A DNA stretch of 7,182 nt from the NCBI GenBank assembly GCA_903894655.1, contig CAITQY010000132.1, forward strand, positions 1 to 7,182, read 5' to 3'. Position numbers and translations under genes: made by a program. Each line of letters starts with the position of its first letter. Position 1 is the stretch's first letter. Shown one piece after another: positions 1 to 6,016 of the stretch. The stretch is from an uncultured Gemmatimonadota bacterium (lineage in GTDB: Bacteria; Gemmatimonadota; Gemmatimonadetes; Gemmatimonadales; Gemmatimonadaceae). A model generated the notes under the pieces. That model saw only the letters and a program-made list of their open reading frames with translations. It ran no database searches and had not been told where the DNA came from.

Positions 1-560
1 AACTCGTCGAGTACGACACGGAAGCCCCGCACATGATGATGCGGAAAGCGCGTGTACACGGCGTTTACGATCGCGCGCGCCAGTCGGACGTCGCGCACCA
101 CGATCGCCTCCACGTTTGGACGGAGCACCTTCACCACCACGTCACGACCCTGATAGCGGGCGCGGTGCACCTGACCCAGTGATCCCGCGGCCAGCGGCAC
201 CGGGTCGAGCTGGTCCACGATGCGGTCGGGATCGGCGTGCCACGCTTCCTGCAGCGCCGAACGGATCTGCGTCCACGGCACCGGCGGCACGCGGTCGGTG
301 AGCGTACCAAGGGCGGCGAGATAGGGCTCCGGCACCAGATCGGCTCGGGTCGCAAAAATTTGCGCCAGCTTGACGAACGCCGGGCCGAGCACGGCGAGGT
401 CGTGCACCATGCTGCGGGCGCGGCGCTCGTGGAACGCGGGCGTGCGCGGCGTGGCGCCGCCCCAGCGAATCCAGCGACGACGGTCCCGTATGAACGACAG
501 CACGAGCGGCACGAGACGCCAGAGAATGGCGGCGAGCCGTGGGAGATCACGCCACGGCAT
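1..560 (-). CDS. UbiB/AarF-family (ABC1) atypical kinase, N-terminal part, runs off the left edge
   Basis: This is the first 186 codons of an ABC1/UbiB/COQ8-type protein; full-length bacterial members have roughly 450 to 560 residues. Such proteins are atypical protein-kinase-fold ATPases, usually membrane-associated, that support isoprenoid quinone biosynthesis. Visible landmarks are the KxGQ-type segment at residues 64-67 (here KLAQ, in FVKLAQIFATRADLVP), the A-rich nucleotide loop at about 124-132 (AAGSLGQVH), and the VAIK-type lysine K144 in VVVKVLRP. Residues 11-24 are hydrophobic. The ATG at 558-560 is the earliest possible start, because an in-frame TGA lies two codons upstream. The start lies inside the end of the upstream reductase gene (14-base overlap, different frame), so translation is probably coupled. 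Two motif residues differ from the classic form: Ala for Gly in KxGQ and Gly for the third Ala of the loop. Family membership is secure. The quinone role is inferred from the family, and the catalytic C-terminal half lies outside the window. Confidence 0.9.
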   Translation of the reverse strand, partial: MPWRDLPRLAAILWRLVPLVLSFIRDRRRWIRWGGATPRTPAFHERRARSMVHDLAVLGPAFVKLAQIFATRADLVPEPYLAALGTLTDRVPPVPWTQIRSALQEAWHADPDRIVDQLDPVPLAAGSLGQVHRARYQGRDVVVKVLRPNVEAIVVRDVRLARAIVNAVYTRFPHHHVRGFRVVLDE

Positions 561-1491
561 GCGTCATCGCGTCGCGGATAAGCCGGTCGGTATCGAGGCC
601 GGTCAGGCGTGACGTCGTCGTCCACAGGGCTTCGGCCCGTGCATCGTCGCGCGCCGTGCCCGATGGCGTGACGCGGCGGCGCTGTCGCCAATAATCACCC
701 GACCCCTCGAGCGCGGCCTCCGCCGACGAGAGCCACACCAGCGTGTCGGCCCCCTGCGCCGGCGTCACGGACATCACGTCCATGGCCCGTCTGAGCAGTT
801 GCCCCATCAGACCGTTGTTGGTCGCGAAGCGCGTGCTCACCACCCCCGGATGCAGCGCCTGCGTCGCCACGCGCGACGCATCGAGACGACGCGCAAGGGC
901 GCGTGTGAACCAGATGTTGTACAGCTTCGAATTGGCGTATTGTTTCCAGCCGCCGAAATGGCGCTCCAGCTGGAGATCGTCCAGCGCGGGGCGCGCGTTG
1001 GCATGCGCGCGACTCGACACGTTCAGCACACGCGAGGGCGCACCCGGCCGCGCGGCTGCCACCAGCGGTGCCAGCAGTCGCAGCGTCAACGTGAAGTAGC
1101 TCAGATGGTTCAGGGCAAAGGTGCGCTCGAATCCCTCCGGAGTGACCTCGCGGTCCAGAAACATCGCGCCGGCGTTGTTCGCCAACACGTCGATCCGCGG
1201 GAGGCGCGCCAGGAGTCGGTCGGCCACGTCGTGCACCTCCTGTTGACGCGACAGGTCGGCGATTTCCCATGTGATGGCCCGATCGCGGCCCTCGGTACCC
1301 GCAGTCAGGCCCGCGTCGCGCAGGATCGCCTGCGCCGCGGCCGCCGTCTTCGCTTCGTTGCGCCCGATCATGACCACCGACGCGCCCGCGGCGACATAGG
1401 CGCGCACCGCGGCCTTGCCGATGCCATCACTGGCGCCGGTCACCACCACGGTCTTTCCAGCCAGCGTGCTCAAAGTCGGTGCGTTCGCCAT
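547..1491 (-). CDS. Short-chain dehydrogenase/reductase, retinol-dehydrogenase-like
   Basis: A 314-residue classical SDR, an NAD(P)-dependent cytoplasmic oxidoreductase with a Rossmann fold. The cofactor motif TGASDGIG is at residues 18-25, and the basic R44 after beta-2 (MIGRN) favours NADP(H). NNAG is at 105-108, the structural Asn at N128 (ALNHL), the catalytic Ser at about S160 (NVSSRAH), and Y185 and K189 form the YxxxK pair (YANSK). HPGVVST follows at 214-220. The pattern SSRAH...YANSKLYNIWFTRALARRL and the HPG motif resemble the retinol dehydrogenase/WW-domain oxidoreductase-like branch, whose bacterial members mostly have unknown substrates. It is slightly long for an SDR because of a C-terminal extension of about 45 residues. 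The start at 1491 precedes a short N-terminus typical of the family. No Shine-Dalgarno is seen, but a TACCCT box lies 4 bases upstream. It shares a transcript with the ABC1 kinase gene that overlaps its 3' end. The substrate cannot be told from sequence. Confidence 0.93.
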   Translation of the reverse strand: MANAPTLSTLAGKTVVVTGASDGIGKAAVRAYVAAGASVVMIGRNEAKTAAAAQAILRDAGLTAGTEGRDRAITWEIADLSRQQEVHDVADRLLARLPRIDVLANNAGAMFLDREVTPEGFERTFALNHLSYFTLTLRLLAPLVAAARPGAPSRVLNVSSRAHANARPALDDLQLERHFGGWKQYANSKLYNIWFTRALARRLDASRVATQALHPGVVSTRFATNNGLMGQLLRRAMDVMSVTPAQGADTLVWLSSAEAALEGSGDYWRQRRRVTPSGTARDDARAEALWTTTSRLTGLDTDRLIRDAMTHAVA

Positions 1492-1495
1492 GACC

Positions 1496-1501
1496 AGGGT
1501 A
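1496..1501 (-). promoter_or_regulatory. Possible -10 box close to the SDR start
   Basis: The minus strand reads TACCCT, matching the core TAnnnT of a -10 element, with 4 bases before the ATG at 1491. There is no Shine-Dalgarno between them. If used, transcription would begin at or next to the start codon. No good -35 is seen. This is a weak call, strengthened only by similar spacing at other genes in the window. Confidence 0.25.
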
Positions 1502-1549
1502 AAGTGATGCCGCGGGGGCGCGGGTCATACCCTAGTGCAACGATGTACA

Positions 1550-1589
1550 CACGTCGTCGGTTCGCAGCAAACGGCGAATCGACGACGTG
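1550..1589 (-). terminator. Strong hairpin between the lipoprotein and SDR genes, possible terminator
   Basis: The arms 1550-1559 (CACGTCGTCG) and 1580-1589 (CGACGACGTG) are perfect inverted repeats of 10 bases. The pairing continues inward through one G-T pair (1560/1579) and five more pairs (1561-1565 with 1574-1578), giving a 16-pair stem with an 8-base loop at 1566-1573. It begins 16 bases after the lipoprotein stop codon and ends about 58 bases before the SDR start. Position and stability fit a terminator for the lipoprotein transcript. There is no T-run after the stem on the minus strand, so it could instead be an mRNA-stabilising hairpin, a Rho-assisted end, or a protein-binding palindrome. 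Confidence 0.55.
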
Positions 1590-1604
1590 CGTGCCCGCGG
1601 ACGT

Positions 1605-2324
1605 TTAGTTCGCGATTGCCGTGATCGCGATCGGGCCCAGGGTGCCGGCGGTGGCGGTGGCCGTCTGCTGGCCGACCTGCGGGCCAAGTGTCCAGCGCAC
1701 CGTGACTTCGCCGAGCGCGTTGGTCACCGCCGACTGCGGCGTAATACTGCCGCCGCCACTCGTGATCGCCAAGCCGATCGTCTGGCCGGGAATCGGGACG
1801 TTGAACCCGCCCGTGACCCGCAGCACGATCTGAACGGTCAGCGCAGTACCCGCCTTGGCCGTCTGGTTGTTGCCTTGGGCGATCACCAACTCGCTGGGTA
1901 AGATGCCGTTGGCGCTCAGGGTGACCGGGTCGAGCCCTGGCGCGGTGCCGGTCATGGTGTGCACCTGCGCCCCCGGGCCGAGCGTCCAACGGGCCTTCAC
2001 CTCGCCGTTGGCGTCGCTGACCACGGTGCCCGGGTCGACCGACCCGCCTCCCGCGAGCACGTTGAAGCTCACGGGAATCTTGCCGATGGGCGCGCCATCG
2101 GTACCGATCACCCGAAGCACCACCGGCGTCGGAAGCAGGGTGCCCACCGGAGCGGTCTGCAGATGTCCCTGCACGATCGTCAGCTGCGCCGCAGCCGGTG
2201 CCTCCACGGTCTTGGTGCAACCGGGGAACGCCAGCAGCGTCGGGACGGCCGCGAACAACATGGCAAGCAGATGGGTGGGTTGGGCGGAACGCATGGTCTC
2301 GTCGGTCGGGGGACTCCTCTCCAT
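1605..2324 (-). CDS. Secreted lipoprotein with two tandem bacterial Ig-like (Big-1-type) repeats
   Basis: A 239-residue protein with a hydrophobic signal segment (residues 19-33) ending in a lipobox-like FPGC. C36 would be the lipidated first residue of the mature protein. F and P at -3 and -2 are atypical for a lipobox. The mature part is two similar repeats, residues 46-139 and 144-237. Each begins with a strand like LTIVQG or LVIAQG followed by QTA.. and G(T)., then VVLRV or IVLRV, a P(I)GK/P(I)GQ turn, a GGGS(V/I) segment, an NGEV or LGEV turn, and a shared RWTLGP block. This fits Big-1/invasin-type Ig-like domains, which serve as structural or adhesive modules outside the inner membrane. 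The first ATG is at 2324, but M11 (2294) gives a more normal 25-residue signal peptide and may be the true start. No enzyme motif is present. The binding partner is unknown. Confidence 0.8.
   Translation of the reverse strand: MERSPPTDETMRSAQPTHLLAMLFAAVPTLLAFPGCTKTVEAPAAAQLTIVQGHLQTAPVGTLLPTPVVLRVIGTDGAPIGKIPVSFNVLAGGGSVDPGTVVSDANGEVKARWTLGPGAQVHTMTGTAPGLDPVTLSANGILPSELVIAQGNNQTAKAGTALTVQIVLRVTGGFNVPIPGQTIGLAITSGGGSITPQSAVTNALGEVTVRWTLGPQVGQQTATATAGTLGPIAITAIAN
1614..2189 (-). repeat. Two tandem Ig-like domain repeats within the lipoprotein
   Basis: Two coding units of about 94 codons (2189-1908 and 1895-1614 on the minus strand), separated by four codons, encode homologous Ig-like domains. 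The most conserved block is RWTLGP near the end of each. The repeats are diverged at DNA level, so the duplication looks old. Confidence 0.65.
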
Positions 2325-2329
2325 GTAGC

Positions 2330-2335
2330 ACTATC
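2330..2335 (-). promoter_or_regulatory. Possible -10 box for the lipoprotein gene
   Basis: The minus strand reads GATAGT, four of six matches to TATAAT, 5 bases before the ATG at 2324. If used, the transcript would start at or just after that ATG. It would then be leaderless from 2324 or carry a leader of about 30 bases to the alternative ATG at 2294. The purine-rich GGAGAGGAG inside that leader is about 19 bases from the second ATG, too far for a normal Shine-Dalgarno. Confidence 0.22.
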
Positions 2336-2407
2336 GGCCAGTGCCCCCACGTACTTGAGCGCGACGTCTGCCACGATGCCTATCGAGCGCCGGATCCCGC
2401 CGTCAGG

Positions 2408-2413
2408 TAGATT
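2408..2413 (+). promoter_or_regulatory. Possible -10 box for the deoC-ALDH operon
   Basis: TAGATT matches TATAAT at four of six positions and fits TAnnnT. Nine bases separate it from the deoC ATG at 2423, which would give a leader of only a few bases. No matching -35 is seen at the usual distance. The GGATGGG just before the ATG could alternatively act as a poor Shine-Dalgarno. Confidence 0.25.
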
Positions 2414-2422
2414 GGATGGGTC

Positions 2423-3487
2423 ATGACCGTTACTCCTTTGCACGCTCCGCGACCGCTCCGCTCCCTCCTTGCCGATGCGCCGGACGGCGAAGCGCCGGAC
2501 GGCGTTCGCTGGCCCACGGGACTGGGCCCCGATACGCCGCCGGCCCGGAATCCTGGCACCGCCCTCGATCTCGCGTTGGTGCGCGCCACCAAGGTGAATC
2601 GCAGCGCCGTGGAACGGCGGGTGGCCTCCCTCGGCGGCCGACGCACCGTCAAGAAGGAGTGGCAGGCGGCGTGGCTGTTGCGCGCCATCACGTGCATGGA
2701 CCTCACCACGCTGGCCGGTGACGACACCTCGGGCAACGTACGGCGGCTCTGTGCGAAGGCGCGTCATCCGCTGCGCCATGACATCCTGGAGGCCCTCGGT
2801 GTCCGCGACCTGGGTATCACGGTCGGTGCGGTGTGCGTCTATCACCAGTACGTCGCCACCGCCGTCGAGGCGCTACAGGGGGCGGGCGTACCCGTCGCCG
2901 CCGTCTCCACCGGCTTCCCCGCTGGCTTATCCCCGTTCGAACAGCGCGTCGCTGAAATCCATGCGTCGGTTGCCGCGGGCGCCACGGAAATCGACATCGT
3001 GATCACGCGCGCCCACGTCCTCACCGGGAACTGGCAGGCGCTGTACGACGAAGTCCGCGCCTTTCGCGAGGCCTGTGGCGAGGCGCATCTCAAGACCATC
3101 CTGGGCGTCGGTGAACTCGCCACGCTCACGAACGTCGCGCGCGCGAGTCAGGTCGCCATGATGGCTGGCGCCGACTTCATCAAGACCAGCACGGGCAAGG
3201 AAACGTCGAACGCCACGCTCCCCGTGGGACTGGTCATGACGCGCATGATCCGCGACTTCGGCTCGCGCACGGGCTTTGAGGTCGGGTTCAAGCCCGCCGG
3301 CGGTATCCGAACGGCAAAGCAGGCCCTCGACTGGCTGATCCTCATGAAAGAGGAGCTCGGCGATCGCTGGCTTCGTCCGCATCTGTTCCGGTTCGGCGCG
3401 AGCGGGCTGCTGACCGATGTCGAGCGTCAGCTCGAACACTTCGTGACGGGTCGCTACGCCGCGGCTCATCGCCAACCTATGGTGTGA
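2423..3487 (+). CDS. deoC: Deoxyribose-phosphate aldolase, long animal-type form
   Basis: DeoC (EC 4.1.2.4) reversibly cleaves 2-deoxy-D-ribose 5-phosphate to glyceraldehyde 3-phosphate and acetaldehyde in the cytoplasm, the last step of deoxynucleoside breakdown. It is a class I TIM-barrel aldolase. Visible residues are MDLTTL (92-97), D191 in EIDIV (E. coli D102), the Schiff-base lysine K254 in DFIKTSTGK (E. coli K167), K290 in GFKPAGG (E. coli K201), and the phosphate-site RFGAS at 323-327. At 354 residues it is about 95 longer than the E. coli enzyme. The extra length is N-terminal: a Pro/Asp-rich variable stretch (1-45) and the block RRTVKKEWQAAWLL (73-86). That block and the ending TGRYAA.H..PM are, as I recall, shared with human DERA. 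The ATG at 2423 is the first in-frame start after the promoter region, with only weak Shine-Dalgarno support. The gene overlaps the following ALDH gene by four bases. Confidence 0.96.
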   Translation: MTVTPLHAPRPLRSLLADAPDGEAPDGVRWPTGLGPDTPPARNPGTALDLALVRATKVNRSAVERRVASLGGRRTVKKEWQAAWLLRAITCMDLTTLAGDDTSGNVRRLCAKARHPLRHDILEALGVRDLGITVGAVCVYHQYVATAVEALQGAGVPVAAVSTGFPAGLSPFEQRVAEIHASVAAGATEIDIVITRAHVLTGNWQALYDEVRAFREACGEAHLKTILGVGELATLTNVARASQVAMMAGADFIKTSTGKETSNATLPVGLVMTRMIRDFGSRTGFEVGFKPAGGIRTAKQALDWLILMKEELGDRWLRPHLFRFGASGLLTDVERQLEHFVTGRYAAAHRQPMV

Positions 3488-5943
3488 ACCGCATGGCCAC
3501 GACGCATACACCGACGGGCGGCACCGTCCGCGAGATTTTTGAGACGATGAGTTACGGCCCGGCTCCGGAAGGGGATGCCGTGGTGCGCACGTGGCTGGCC
3601 GAGCACGGGAGCGCGTTCGGGCACTACATCGGCGGCGCGTTTACGAAGCCGGCGGCCGGCGACTCCTTCGACGTGAACGACCCGGCCACGGGTACCGTGC
3701 TAGCCCGTGTCGCGCAGGGGAGTGCGCAGGACGTCGATGCCGCCGTGGCCGCGGCGCGCGCGGCGTTGCCCGGCTGGCAGGCGCTCGACGATCATGCCCG
3801 CGCCCGTTGGCTCTACGCGATTGCTCGTGGCATTCAGAAGCACGCCCGACACTTCGCCGTCCTCGAAGCGCTCGACAACGGCAAGCCGATTCGCGAAACA
3901 CGCGACATCGACATTCCGCTCGTGGCGCGTCACTTCTCGTATCACGCCGGGTGGGCGCAGCTGCTCTCGGCCGAGTTCCCGAACAGCCACGCGTACGGCG
4001 TGGTGGGGCAGGTGATCCCATGGAACTTCCCCCTGCTCATGTTGGCGTGGAAGGTCGCGCCCGCCCTCGCCGCCGGAAACACGGTTGTGCTCAAGCCCGC
4101 CGAGTTCACGCCGCTCACGGCGCTGCGCTTCGCGGAGTTGATGCACGACATCGGCCTGCCGCCGGGCGTCTTCAATCTCGTCACCGGCGACGGACGCACG
4201 GGAGCGGCCATCGTCGAGCACCCCGACGTCGACAAGATCGCCTTTACCGGCAGCACCGACATCGGTCGCAGTATTCGCGTGGCGACCGCCGGATCGGGCA
4301 AGGGGCTCTCCCTCGAACTGGGCGGCAAGAGCCCGTTCATCGTGTTCGAAGACGCCGATCTCGATAGCGTCGTCGAGGGCGTCGTCGATGCGATCTGGTT
4401 CAACCAGGGACAAGTCTGTTGCGCCGGGTCGCGTCTGCTGGTGCAGGAAGGCGTGGCCGATCAGCTCATCGGCAAGCTGCGCGATCGCATGGAGCGGCTG
4501 CGCGTCGGCACTCCGCTCGACAAAACCATCGACATGGGCGCGATCGTTGCCCCCGTGCAGCTCGAACGCATCAAACAGTTGTGCGCGCAAGGCGTGGAAG
4601 AAGGCGCCACCTGCTGGCAGCCCTCGTGGGCCACGCCCGCCGAAGGCTCGTTTCACCCGCCCACGCTGTTCACGAATGTCGCGCCGTCGGCCACCATCGC
4701 TCAGGTCGAGATCTTCGGGCCCGTGCTCGTCAGCATGACCTTTCGCACGCCCGAAGAAGCGGTCGCGCTCGCCAACAACACGCCCTTCGGGCTCGCCGCC
4801 AGCGTGTGGAGCGAGAACATCAATCTGGCGCTCGACATCGCACCAAAGCTCACGTGCGGTGTGGTCTGGATCAACAGCACGAACTTGTTCGATGCGGCCG
4901 CCGGTTTTGGAGGTTATCGCGAGTCCGGGTTCGGCCGTGAAGGCGGTCGCGAAGGGCTTGGTGAGTATCTCAAGCCCGTGCGCCCGCACGAGAGCGCCCC
5001 GTCGCCCGTCGTCTCCGAGGCCACGTCAGCGGCGGCCGCTGACGATGCCGATGCCGATGACGATGCCGCTGACGCCGCGATGACGGCATCCACACTCCCC
5101 GCCATCGATCGGACCCCGAAGCTGTTCATCGGCGGCAAGCAGACGCGCAGCGACTCGGGCTACTCGCGTCGTGTCGTGGGCGCGAATGGCCGCGTGGTTG
5201 GGGAAGTCGGCGACGGCAACCGGAAGGATCTGCGGAACGCGGTCGAAGCGGCACATGCCGGCGCCGGCTGGTCGAAGCTCACCGGGCATCAGCGATCACA
5301 GATTCTGTTCTACCTTGCCGAAAACCTGTCCGCCCGCGAACAGGAATTCGCCGCACGGCTCTCGGCCATGACGGGAGCCACCGCGGTCGATGCCAGGCGC
5401 GAAGTCGAGGCATCCATTTCGCGATTGTTCACGTACGGCGCGTGGGCGGACAAGCACGATGGAGCGGTTCACGACGTGCCATTGCGCGGGGTCGCGCTGG
5501 CTATGCACGAGCCCATCGGTGTGGTCGGCGTGGCCTGTCCCGATCCCTATCCGTTGCTCGGACTGGTGTCACTCGTGGCTCCCCTCCTGGCCATGGGCAA
5601 TCGGGTCGTTGCCGTGCCGTCGGAGCGGTATCCGCTCTCCGCGACTGATTTCTACAGCGTGCTCGAGACATCCGACGTGCCTGCCGGTGTGCTGAACATC
5701 GTGACCGGCTCGCGCGATGCGCTGGCGAAAGTGTTGGCGGAGCATGACGACGTCGATGCGATGTGGTACGTTGGATCGCATGTGGGCGCCACCGCTGTTG
5801 AGAAGGCGTCGGCGGCAAACTTGAAGCGCACGTGGACCGAATGGGACGGGCGCGAATGGTTGGATCCGCGGGTAGGAGAAGGCCGCGAATTCCTGCGGCG
5901 TGCCGTGCAGGTCAAGAATATCTGGATTCCATACGGCGAGTAG
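3484..5943 (+). CDS. Two-domain aldehyde dehydrogenase, ALDH16-like
   Basis: An 819-residue NAD(P)-dependent aldehyde dehydrogenase. Domain 1 (about 45-500) is complete. It has the oxyanion Asn N181 in IPWNF, cofactor Lys K204 in LKPAE, GSTDIGR at 256-262, general base E278 in ELGGKSP, nucleophile C312 in GQVCCAGSR, and E409 in EIFGPV. A low-complexity Ala/Asp linker (about 511-535) leads to domain 2 (about 545-819), a second partial ALDH fold. There the PWNF site reads PDPY and the cofactor Lys is Val711, and no ELGG or catalytic Cys region follows. A full domain plus a degenerate C-terminal domain is the hallmark of the ALDH16 family (human ALDH16A1 and active bacterial homologues). The start is GTG at 3484, overlapping the deoC stop, or ATG at 3493; no Shine-Dalgarno is seen, so re-initiation by coupling is likely. 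Because deoC makes acetaldehyde, acetaldehyde to acetate is the inferred reaction. The substrate is not shown by the sequence. Confidence 0.93.
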   Translation: MNRMATTHTPTGGTVREIFETMSYGPAPEGDAVVRTWLAEHGSAFGHYIGGAFTKPAAGDSFDVNDPATGTVLARVAQGSAQDVDAAVAAARAALPGWQALDDHARARWLYAIARGIQKHARHFAVLEALDNGKPIRETRDIDIPLVARHFSYHAGWAQLLSAEFPNSHAYGVVGQVIPWNFPLLMLAWKVAPALAAGNTVVLKPAEFTPLTALRFAELMHDIGLPPGVFNLVTGDGRTGAAIVEHPDVDKIAFTGSTDIGRSIRVATAGSGKGLSLELGGKSPFIVFEDADLDSVVEGVVDAIWFNQGQVCCAGSRLLVQEGVADQLIGKLRDRMERLRVGTPLDKTIDMGAIVAPVQLERIKQLCAQGVEEGATCWQPSWATPAEGSFHPPTLFTNVAPSATIAQVEIFGPVLVSMTFRTPEEAVALANNTPFGLAASVWSENINLALDIAPKLTCGVVWINSTNLFDAAAGFGGYRESGFGREGGREGLGEYLKPVRPHESAPSPVVSEATSAAAADDADADDDAADAAMTASTLPAIDRTPKLFIGGKQTRSDSGYSRRVVGANGRVVGEVGDGNRKDLRNAVEAAHAGAGWSKLTGHQRSQILFYLAENLSAREQEFAARLSAMTGATAVDARREVEASISRLFTYGAWADKHDGAVHDVPLRGVALAMHEPIGVVGVACPDPYPLLGLVSLVAPLLAMGNRVVAVPSERYPLSATDFYSVLETSDVPAGVLNIVTGSRDALAKVLAEHDDVDAMWYVGSHVGATAVEKASAANLKRTWTEWDGREWLDPRVGEGREFLRRAVQVKNIWIPYGE
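5041..5079 (+). repeat. GATGCC/GACGATGCC low-complexity tract coding the ALDH linker
   Basis: Imperfect short repeats of GATGCC and GAC/GAT codons encode an Asp/Ala run (residues 520-532) between the two ALDH domains. It probably forms a flexible acidic linker. Such a tract can change length by slippage in steps of whole codons. Confidence 0.6.
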
Positions 5944-5957
5944 CGCCGGTCCCTGAT

Positions 5958-5986
5958 GCGAGAGCGCGCACATCAACGCGCTCCGC
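5958..5986 (+). terminator. GC hairpin after the ALDH gene, possible terminator
   Basis: GAGCGCG (5962-5968) pairs with CGCGCTC (5977-5983) around an 8-base loop. Three further G-C pairs (5958-5960 with 5984-5986) follow beyond a single bulged A at 5961. It begins 15 bases after the ALDH stop codon. No T-run follows, so it is at best a weak or Rho-assisted terminator. It separates the deoC-ALDH operon from the peptidase gene. Confidence 0.45.
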
Positions 5987-6010
5987 TGACGCGGCGGCGA
6001 CGCCATGACG

Positions 6011-6016
6011 TAGTGT
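6011..6016 (+). promoter_or_regulatory. Possible -10 box just before the peptidase start
   Basis: TAGTGT fits TAnnnT and lies exactly 7 bases before the ATG at 6024, the spacing expected for a leaderless transcript. No Shine-Dalgarno precedes the ATG. No convincing -35 is seen 16 to 18 bases upstream. Confidence 0.3.

Larger units (their letters stand above)
2325..2422. promoter_or_regulatory. Divergent promoter region between the lipoprotein gene and deoC
   Basis: These 98 bases lie between head-to-head genes and must hold both promoters unless transcription reads in from elsewhere. On the plus strand a TTGAGC (2355-2360) resembles a -35 element, but the nearest TATCGA (2381-2386) is 20 bases away, longer than usual. 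The -10-like boxes nearest each gene are listed separately. No clear operator palindrome was found. Confidence 0.5.

Noticed and set aside
131..691. Open frame of 186 codons on the minus strand across the SDR-kinase junction
   Set aside because: The ABC1 kinase motifs are in another frame (start at 560), and this translation is Arg/Ser/Pro-rich shadow sequence.
799..1608. Open frame of 269 codons on the plus strand opposite the SDR gene
   Set aside because: The opposite strand carries every SDR motif; this frame has an Arg-rich, motif-free translation.
1525..2331. Open frame of 268 codons on the minus strand overlapping the lipoprotein gene
   Set aside because: The translation is rich in Arg, Gly and Asp with no signal peptide or repeats. 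The overlapping frame at 1605-2324 has a signal sequence and two homologous Ig-like domains and is clearly the real gene.
3700..4989. Long open frame of 429 codons on the minus strand inside the ALDH gene
   Set aside because: It is antisense to a clearly conserved enzyme, its translation shows no recognisable domain, and long antisense frames are expected in GC-rich coding DNA.
5440..5943. Possibility that the second ALDH domain is a frameshifted or truncated pseudogene part
   Set aside because: The frame is open to a clean stop with the same codon bias, and a short degenerate C-terminal ALDH domain is the normal form of ALDH16 proteins.
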